The translations under genes were made by a program, and so were the position numbers. A model generated the notes under the pieces. That model was not told the DNA's origin, searched no databases, and worked only from the letters and a program-made list of their open reading frames with translations. Source: Flavobacterium pectinovorum (GTDB taxonomy: Bacteria; Bacteroidota; Bacteroidia; Flavobacteriales; Flavobacteriaceae). From it: 64,000 nucleotides of DNA. The stretch covers positions 62,001 to 126,000 of the forward strand of contig NZ_FRBX01000004.1 in NCBI RefSeq assembly GCF_900142715.1, given 5' to 3'. Below, one piece after another: positions 58,522 through 64,000 of this stretch; position 1 is the stretch's first letter, and every line of letters begins with the position of its first letter.

Positions 58522-61371
58522 TTAGTTTTCCATATAAGCTTCAATAGGAGCACAGCTGCAGATTAAATTTCTGTCGCCGTAAGCATCGTCTACACGACGA
58601 ACAGATGGCCAGAATTTATTTTCAGCAATATACTCTAATGGGTAAGCTGCTTTTTCTCTAGTATAAGGAAAATCCCAAGAATCAGTAGTTAACATTGCCA
58701 ATGTGTGAGGTGCATTTTTCAATACATTGTTTTTATCATCGGCTGTTGAAGCTTCAATCTCTTTTCTGATTGAAATAAGCGCATCACAAAAACGATCTAA
58801 CTCTGCTAAATCTTCAGATTCAGTTGGTTCGATCATTAAAGTTCCAGCTACAGGGAAAGAAACCGTTGGTGCGTGGAAACCGTAATCCATTAAACGTTTT
58901 GCGATATCGCCAACTTCGATTCCGTTTTCTTTAAACGAACGACAATCTAAAATCATTTCGTGAGCTGCTCTTCCGCATTCTCCTGTATAAAGAATTGGAT
59001 AGTGTCCTTCGAAACGGGCTTTCATGTAGTTAGCATTTAAAATAGCATGTTCTGTAGCACTTTTTAATCCTTCAGCACCCATCATTGTGATGTAACCGTA
59101 AGAAATTAAACAAACTAAAGCTGATCCGTAAGGTGCAGATGAAATTGCTGTAATAGCTTGTTCGCCACCAACTTTTAAGATTGGGTTTGTTGGTAAAAAA
59201 GGTACTAATTTTTCGTTCACACAAATTGGTCCAACTCCAGGTCCACCTCCACCGTGAGGAATAGCGAATGTTTTGTGTAAGTTTAAGTGACAAACGTCAG
59301 CGCCAATTGTAGCCGGGTTTGTTAAACCAACCTGAGCATTCATATTAGCACCATCCATATATACTAATCCGCCATTGTCGTGGATTAATTTTGTGATTTC
59401 GATAATTGAAGATTCGAAAACTCCGTGAGTAGAAGGATACGTTACCATTAAACAAGATAAATCATCTTTATGCTCAATCGCTTTTTCTCTTAAATCTTCT
59501 ACGTCAATATTTCCTTCCGGAGTAGTTTTAGTAACGATAATTTTCATTCCGGCCATCGCTGCAGAAGCAGGATTTGTTCCGTGTGCCGATGAAGGGATTA
59601 AACATACATTACGGTGACCTTCGTTTCTTGACAAATGGTAAGCACGAATAGCCATTAAACCAGCATATTCTCCCTGAGCTCCTGAGTTAGGCTGTAATGT
59701 TGTTCCGGCAAATCCGGTAATTACATTCAATTGCTCTTCTAATTTTTTAAGCATTGTGATATAACCTTCAGCTTGCTCAACTGGTGCAAAAGGGTGAATG
59801 CTGTTCCAGTTTGGCATCGATAAAGGCAACATTTCTGAAGCTGCGTTTAGTTTCATTGTACAAGAACCTAATGAAATCATCGAATGATTCAATGATAAAT
59901 CTTTACGCTCTAACTTTTTGATGTAACGCATGATCTGACTTTCTGAATGATGATTGTTGAATACATCATGCGTTAAGAAAGATGACGTTCTTTCTAATGA
60001 AGCCGGTAATTGACTTGAAGCAGTTAATTCAGAAACAGTAAAACTTTCTTTTCCTAAAGCCTCAGCAAAAATCGCAATAATTTGATTGATGTCGGCAATT
60101 GAAGTTGTTTCGTTGAATGAGATCGAAATTGTATCAGCATCAACATAAAAGAAATTTACTTCATTTTTCTCAGCAATCGCTTTTACTTTTTGAGCATCAG
60201 CTTTTACCAAAATAGTATCAAAGTAAGCCGTATTAGTCTGGTAAACGCCTAATTTATTTAACGCTTCAGCAGCAGTAACTGCCGATGCGTGAACTTTACC
60301 TGCAATATATTGTAATCCTTTTGGACCGTGGTAAACAGCATACATTCCGGCCATAACGGCTAATAAAACCTGAGCTGTACAAATATTTGAAGTTGCTTTT
60401 TCACGTTTAATGTGCTGCTCACGAGTTCCTAAAGCCATACGTAAAGCGCGATTTCCATTAACATCAATAGAAACCCCAATAATACGACCTGGCATAGATC
60501 GTTTGTATTCGTCTTTAGTTGCAAAAAAAGCAGCGTGTGGACCACCATAACCCATTGGTACACCAAAACGTTGTGTAGTTCCAACCACTACAGCAGCTCC
60601 CATTTCTCCCGGAGAAGTTAAAGCAGCTAGTGATAAAATATCTGCAGCAAAGGCAACTTTGATTTCATTTTCTTTTGCTTTAGCAACAAAAGCACTATAA
60701 TCGTTTACCTGACCATATTTTCCCGGATATTGTAAAATGGCTCCGAAGAACTCATTTGAAAAATCAAACGTTTCGTGGTTTCCAACAACTAATTCAATTC
60801 CAATAGGAGTTGAACGTGTTTGAAGTATAGATAAAGTTTGTGGTAAAATTTCTTCAGAAACGAAGAATTTGTTTGTATTGTTTTTCTTTTGGTCACGTGT
60901 ACGAACGTCAAATAACAAAGCCATAGCTTCGGCAGCTGCAGTTCCTTCATCTAATAAAGATGCGTTTGCAATTTCCATTCCTGTTAATTCAATAACCGTA
61001 GTCTGGAAGTTTAAAATAGCTTCAAGACGACCTTGAGCAATTTCTGCCTGATAAGGTGTGTAAGCTGTATACCATCCTGGATTTTCGAAGATATTTCTTT
61101 GAATTGGCGCAGGAACAATAGTTGGGTGATAACCCAAACCAATATACGATTTGAATACCTTATTTTTCTTTCCTAATTCCTGAATGTGATTTGCGAATTC
61201 GTACTCCGTCATTGCAGGATCTAAATTCAAAGGCGCTTTTAAACGAATGTCATCCGGAAGAGTTTCATAAACAAGTTGTTCAATCGATTCCACTCCAATA
61301 GTCTTTAACATGTGTTGAAGATCTGTTTCTCTTGGGCCAATGTGTCTTAAAGCAAAAGCATCTGTTCTCAT
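58522..61371 (-). CDS. gcvP: Glycine dehydrogenase (P protein of the glycine cleavage system)
   Basis: 949 residues, the full-length fused form. PLP enzyme that decarboxylates glycine and passes aminomethyl to the lipoyl H protein. The start RHIGPRETDLQHMLKTIGVES and early GLGYHPTIVPAPIQRNIFENPGWYTAYTPY are highly conserved. The PLP lysine is in HLNLHKTFAIPHGGGGPGVG (~690), with SSAHGTNPASAAMAGM and YMDGANMNAQVGLT before it. The end includes ECGRAAHEMILDCR and YPLEYIAENKFWPSVRRVD. No gcvT or gcvH neighbours are seen, so the system is split over the genome. Single gene with own terminator. Confidence 0.97.
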   Translation of the reverse strand: MRTDAFALRHIGPRETDLQHMLKTIGVESIEQLVYETLPDDIRLKAPLNLDPAMTEYEFANHIQELGKKNKVFKSYIGLGYHPTIVPAPIQRNIFENPGWYTAYTPYQAEIAQGRLEAILNFQTTVIELTGMEIANASLLDEGTAAAEAMALLFDVRTRDQKKNNTNKFFVSEEILPQTLSILQTRSTPIGIELVVGNHETFDFSNEFFGAILQYPGKYGQVNDYSAFVAKAKENEIKVAFAADILSLAALTSPGEMGAAVVVGTTQRFGVPMGYGGPHAAFFATKDEYKRSMPGRIIGVSIDVNGNRALRMALGTREQHIKREKATSNICTAQVLLAVMAGMYAVYHGPKGLQYIAGKVHASAVTAAEALNKLGVYQTNTAYFDTILVKADAQKVKAIAEKNEVNFFYVDADTISISFNETTSIADINQIIAIFAEALGKESFTVSELTASSQLPASLERTSSFLTHDVFNNHHSESQIMRYIKKLERKDLSLNHSMISLGSCTMKLNAASEMLPLSMPNWNSIHPFAPVEQAEGYITMLKKLEEQLNVITGFAGTTLQPNSGAQGEYAGLMAIRAYHLSRNEGHRNVCLIPSSAHGTNPASAAMAGMKIIVTKTTPEGNIDVEDLREKAIEHKDDLSCLMVTYPSTHGVFESSIIEITKLIHDNGGLVYMDGANMNAQVGLTNPATIGADVCHLNLHKTFAIPHGGGGPGVGPICVNEKLVPFLPTNPILKVGGEQAITAISSAPYGSALVCLISYGYITMMGAEGLKSATEHAILNANYMKARFEGHYPILYTGECGRAAHEMILDCRSFKENGIEVGDIAKRLMDYGFHAPTVSFPVAGTLMIEPTESEDLAELDRFCDALISIRKEIEASTADDKNNVLKNAPHTLAMLTTDSWDFPYTREKAAYPLEYIAENKFWPSVRRVDDAYGDRNLICSCAPIEAYMEN

Positions 61372-61589
61372 TTGTAGCTATCTATTTTTTTAAAGGCAAT
61401 GCAATTAACAAAGCGTAAACTTCAATTTAAGCAGTATACACAAGGTTTATTACATTTTATAGTAAATGTGTTGTTTTTTGTGGCGCAAAATTAAGTATTA
61501 TTAATAATTTAATAGGTATTTTTAACTTCAATTTTTATGAAATTTCTAACTAAAGAGTTGATTTGTTAATAATTGATTAGATTTAAGGA

Positions 61590-62396
61590 ATGAAAGTGTT
61601 GAAACAAATATTCGATTTTTACCTCCATAGTAGTATTCATGTGGCTTTGTCGTGTTATGCATTAGTTCATATAACATTTTATTTCTTTCATATTCAATAT
61701 GATGAACAAATGGCTTTGTTCGTTTTTTTTGGAACAATTGTGGGGTATAATTTTGTTAAATATGATGCGTTGGTTCGGGTGAAAAAAAAACCAATCGGAA
61801 ATCAGTTAAAAATTATAGCAGTTTTGAGTTTTGTTTCTCTGATTTTAGTTGGCTATTATTTTTTTCAGTTAAAAAGAATTACCCAAATAGTCTCCTTTGG
61901 AATATTTGCTATAACTGCACTCTACACACTTCCGTTTTTTCCAAATCGTAAAAATGCCAGAAACTGGACCGGTGTAAAAATTTACATTGTGGCACTTTGT
62001 TGGGTAGGAGCAACGCTGGTTTTACCTTATATAAATGCCGAAATTCCTTTTACAGGTAACTTTTTCATTAAATGCATTCAGCGTTTTGTCTTGGTTTTTG
62101 TGCTGATTCTGGTTTTCGAGATTTTAGATTTAGCCAATGATGATCCGCATTTGCAAACCGTTCCGCAGACAATTGGCGTTAAGCGTACAAAAATTTTAGG
62201 CTTTTCATTATTAGTTCCGTTTTGGGTTTTAGGAATTTTAAGTTTTACACTTCATGATCTTATTATCAATCTTGTAATGGTTCTTACTTTGATGTTGTTT
62301 ATTCTATTCGCCAATACAAATCGATCAAAATATTATACTTCTTTTTGGGTCGAAAGCGTACCCATTTTTTGGTGGCTGATGATAGTGTTTCTGTAA
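61590..62396 (+). CDS. UbiA-like prenyltransferase-family membrane protein
   Basis: 268 residues with seven or eight membrane segments. The overall pattern (FFGTIVGYNFVKYDALVRVKKKP, ITALYTLPFFPNRKNARNWTGVKIYIVALCW, FEILDLANDDPHLQTVPQTIGVKRT) matches the UbiA prenyltransferase superfamily. The catalytic NDxxDxxxD motif is not intact: the first loop reads NFVKYDA and the second DLANDDP, so enzyme activity is doubtful or the substrate unusual. A TTG/TAGATTTA pair (61558-61585) could serve as promoter. Divergent from gcvP. Closed by the hairpin at 62403-62427 and by a modular palindromic element. Substrate unknown. Confidence 0.75.
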   Translation: MKVLKQIFDFYLHSSIHVALSCYALVHITFYFFHIQYDEQMALFVFFGTIVGYNFVKYDALVRVKKKPIGNQLKIIAVLSFVSLILVGYYFFQLKRITQIVSFGIFAITALYTLPFFPNRKNARNWTGVKIYIVALCWVGATLVLPYINAEIPFTGNFFIKCIQRFVLVFVLILVFEILDLANDDPHLQTVPQTIGVKRTKILGFSLLVPFWVLGILSFTLHDLIINLVMVLTLMLFILFANTNRSKYYTSFWVESVPIFWWLMIVFL

Positions 62397-62402
62397 ATAA
62401 AA

Positions 62403-62427
62403 AATCCGATGCGTTCAACATCGGATT
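62403..62427 (+). terminator. Terminator-like hairpin after the UbiA-like gene
   Basis: AATCCGATG - CGTTCAA - CATCGGATT, 6 bp after the stop; the T-run is weak. Confidence 0.6.
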
Positions 62428-62442
62428 CTAAATAATAATATT

Positions 62443-62532
62443 TTGGGCGTGTCCCTCCGGGTCGGGCTATCCGCTGCAAGTCCTCGCACTTCCTCCGTCA
62501 GGCTGTGGGCTTTCCACTTCTATCCCTCACGC
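62443..62532 (+). repeat. Modular palindromic element, copy D
   Basis: TTGGGCGTGTCCCTCCGGG at the start is identical to copy A over 19 bases, then TCGGGCTATCCGC and a variable part, ending CTATCCCTCACGC. It lies 46 bp after the UbiA-like gene in its orientation. Confidence 0.8.
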
Positions 62533-62671
62533 AAACCGTAAAGCGAGAAAATTCATTTTTTAAAGAAAATTTTAGATGATTTATTTGAATTGCCTCCAGC
62601 TTTAGCTGGAGGTAAAAATGATAGAATAAAAGTGGCTTTAGCCAAATATTATATTCTTTATTTAAATTATG

Positions 62672-63121
62672 CTATTTTTCAGAAACATCTTTTAGAACTT
62701 TATTTCTTTCCAAAAGAAACTGCGTCATATGTTTTTCGAGAAATAAAATATCAAATAATTCTCCAAAAATTCCGAAAGGCGTTTCATATTCCAATTTATC
62801 TTTCATAATTGTAAAACCATTTACTTCTTCAAAAAAATGTTGATGCTTGAAAGATTTGAATTTGCCTTTTTCCATTTCATCGACAAAATAATCATTAAAT
62901 GTCATTGCGGTAATTCGACTTTTATGTGTGAGATAAAAACCGAAATGTTTACCACGCCAGGTTACAGTTTCGTCAAAATTTATTAATCCAGAAGTTACGC
63001 CTGCAATTGCTTTTTCACTTGTTTTACTCGCAGATTTCTGATGAATATCGATATTTCGTGAAGCATCAAAAACGATTTGTTTTGGTGCTTTTATTTTTGT
63101 TGTGAGGTTTATTGTTGTCAT
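62672..63121 (-). CDS. SRPBCC/cell-division-inhibitor-like domain protein
   Basis: 149 residues. A START/Bet v1-like ligand-binding fold is suggested by the opening INLTTKIKAPKQIVFDASRNIDIHQKS, the central FDETVTWRGKHFGFYLTHKSRIT and the long C-terminal helix FGELFDILFLEKHMTQFLLERNKVLK. Such proteins bind lipids or hydrophobic ligands; this subtype is often encoded next to TIGR01777 oxidoreductases. Here the oxidoreductase gene lies 201 bp upstream on the same strand, which supports the assignment. Confidence 0.82.
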   Translation of the reverse strand: MTTINLTTKIKAPKQIVFDASRNIDIHQKSASKTSEKAIAGVTSGLINFDETVTWRGKHFGFYLTHKSRITAMTFNDYFVDEMEKGKFKSFKHQHFFEEVNGFTIMKDKLEYETPFGIFGELFDILFLEKHMTQFLLERNKVLKDVSEK

Positions 63122-63139
63122 AATTAATCAGCTTATTTC

Positions 63140-63310
63140 AAGTCCCAGCGGGACGTTATGTTTATAGAACAATGAAAAAAAGGTTTTTGAACCCCAGCGA
63201 GGTGGAATGTTAAGGAATAATCAGAAAGCAAATATATCGCTCCGCTGGAGCTTAAAAGAACGATGCATTTTTATGTTTTCTATAAATATTACGCTCCGCT
63301 GGAGCTATCA
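63140..63310. repeat. GTCCCAGCGGGAC and CGCTCCGCTGGAGC repeat array
   Basis: The unit AAGTCCCAGCGGGACGTTAT with TTTATAGAACAAT is the reverse of 56862-56890. It is followed by CCCCAGCGAGGTGG and two CGCTCCGCTGGAGCT words at 63238-63252 and 63291-63306. Fills the gap between the SRPBCC and the oxidoreductase genes. Confidence 0.7.
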
Positions 63311-63322
63311 GAAAATAATAAA

Positions 63323-64000
63323 TTATTTGCGTAACAAATCTTCAAAAGCTTCATCAATATCTCCAAACTTAAATTTAAAGTCATTATCCAAAAGTCGTTT
63401 CGGAATCACATTTCTGCTTTTCAAAACCAACTCCGGTTGAGTACGAATAATGAATGAACCAATTTCTAACAAGAAAGTATTCAACGGAATTCCGAATGGA
63501 AAACCAACTGCTTTTCTAAGTTTCTGCATAAAATCAGCATTACGAACTGGTTCCGGAGAGACAACATTCACAATTCCGGTCATTTCTTTTTGAATGACAA
63601 ATTCAATTGCATTGGCAAAATCTTCTTCGTGAATCCAACTCACAAACTGGTTTCCTTTTCCTTGTTTGCCTCCAAAACCTGTTTTTGCCAAAGTTTTTAA
63701 CGGAATAAAAGCACCGCCATTTTTACCTAAAACAATCGAAGTTCGCAAAGCTGTTTTTAAAGTATTTGGCGTTTCGATTTTAAAAAATGCTTTTTCCCAT
63801 GAAAGCGCAACATTAATAGAAAAATCATTTCCAATTTCGCCATCAACCTCATCCATTTGTTTGTCAAGAGAAAATCTATAAATAGTAGAAGTTGATGAAT
63901 TCAGCCAGTGTTTTGGCGGATTAGTACAATTTAAAACCGCTTTGTTTAAAATTCTTGTGCTTTGAATTCTTGACCATAAAATCTCTTTTTTGTTTTCTTT
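63323..64000 (-). CDS. TIGR01777-family NAD(P)-dependent oxidoreductase, 5' end outside the window
   Basis: The frame stays open to base 64000, beyond the internal methionine at 63856, so the N-terminal Rossmann part is cut off; about 225 residues are visible. The first visible residues, including ILWSRIQSTRILNKAVLN and HWLNSSTSTIYRFSLDKQMD, match the central part of TIGR01777 proteins, with the catalytic-type S-x-x-x-Y region. Later LRTSIVLGKNGGAF, QFVSWIHEEDFANAIEFV and VNVVSPEPVRNADFM are family hallmarks. Atypical SDR-type fold; reaction unknown. Encoded upstream of an SRPBCC-domain gene on the same strand. Confidence 0.92.
   Translation of the reverse strand, partial: KENKKEILWSRIQSTRILNKAVLNCTNPPKHWLNSSTSTIYRFSLDKQMDEVDGEIGNDFSINVALSWEKAFFKIETPNTLKTALRTSIVLGKNGGAFIPLKTLAKTGFGGKQGKGNQFVSWIHEEDFANAIEFVIQKEMTGIVNVVSPEPVRNADFMQKLRKAVGFPFGIPLNTFLLEIGSFIIRTQPELVLKSRNVIPKRLLDNDFKFKFGDIDEAFEDLLRK

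Noticed and set aside
61372..61589. Possible glycine riboswitch upstream of gcvP
   Set aside because: The 218-bp leader is AT-rich and shows no paired glycine-aptamer architecture that could be recognised by eye.
62590..62808. Open frame of 72 codons beginning in CCTCCAGCTTTAGCTGGAGG
   Set aside because: The start is a palindromic repeat and the rest runs antisense to the SRPBCC gene.
63140..63310. Repeated CGCTCCGCTGGAGC words considered as a CRISPR-like array
   Set aside because: The units are palindromic, irregularly spaced, in both orientations, without unique spacers or cas genes.

Overview
The window looks like chromosome of a Flavobacterium-type member of the Bacteroidota. The grounds are the AT-rich DNA, a cluster of exported polysaccharide-degrading enzymes, an ExbB/ExbD/TonB set, MacB-like permeases in tandem, a promoter of the TTG/TAnnTTTG type, and abundant short palindromic repeats between genes. 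No phage, insertion sequence, CRISPR array or rRNA was seen. One tRNA (Val, anticodon TAC) is present. Both ends of the window cut a gene.

Layout. 1-13.3 kb: carbohydrate cluster on + strand (GH78 rhamnosidase cut by the left edge, BNR/sialidase-fold lipoprotein, exported isomerase-like TIM barrel, large GH with an alpha-glucuronidase-like N-terminus, two GH2 enzymes). No SusC/SusD pair lies in the window. 13.7-17.4 kb: DUF4272 protein, two small membrane proteins, and a hexuronate-type MFS carrier. 17.6-20.1 kb: SDR / ABM-like / AraC / MazG-like module. 20.2-31.5 kb: one ABC ATPase with three tandem MacB/FtsX-like permeases, divergent from a sigma-54-type response regulator and its histidine kinase. 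31.6-34.7 kb: small accessory genes. 34.9-36.8 kb: a second AraC/SDR module. 37-44 kb: XRE regulator, tRNA-Val, folC, exbBD, tonB, glutamate-type dehydrogenase, chalcone-isomerase-like protein. 44.6-53.3 kb: acyl-CoA dehydrogenase, Crp/Fnr regulator and a tightly packed run (peroxiredoxin, YHS, DoxX, DinB, NRDE, ATP-grasp, LysE-like, M28 peptidase, SDR, SprT-like). 53.5-58 kb, minus strand: MlaFE-like lipid ABC pair, GT2, methyltransferase, KAS III. 58.5-64 kb: gcvP, UbiA-like protein, SRPBCC protein, TIGR01777-type oxidoreductase cut by the right edge.

Most notable signals are regulatory or non-coding. (1) The two AraC/SDR modules share a promoter layout: two GGCTA half-sites exactly 21 bp apart, with a TGAnCTTTGC box starting exactly 26 bp after the proximal half-site. 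Both modules are bracketed by terminator-like hairpins. (2) A modular palindromic element (GGGCGTG ... GGTCGGGCT ... CCCTCACGC) with two variable internal positions occurs four times, each time 3' of a gene and in that gene's orientation. (3) The ABC/two-component locus has a candidate -24/-12 site, a 140-bp inverted-repeat leader and a TGTCCA-TTAG-TGGACA palindrome. Functions are read from sequence motifs and family knowledge; no database search was run.
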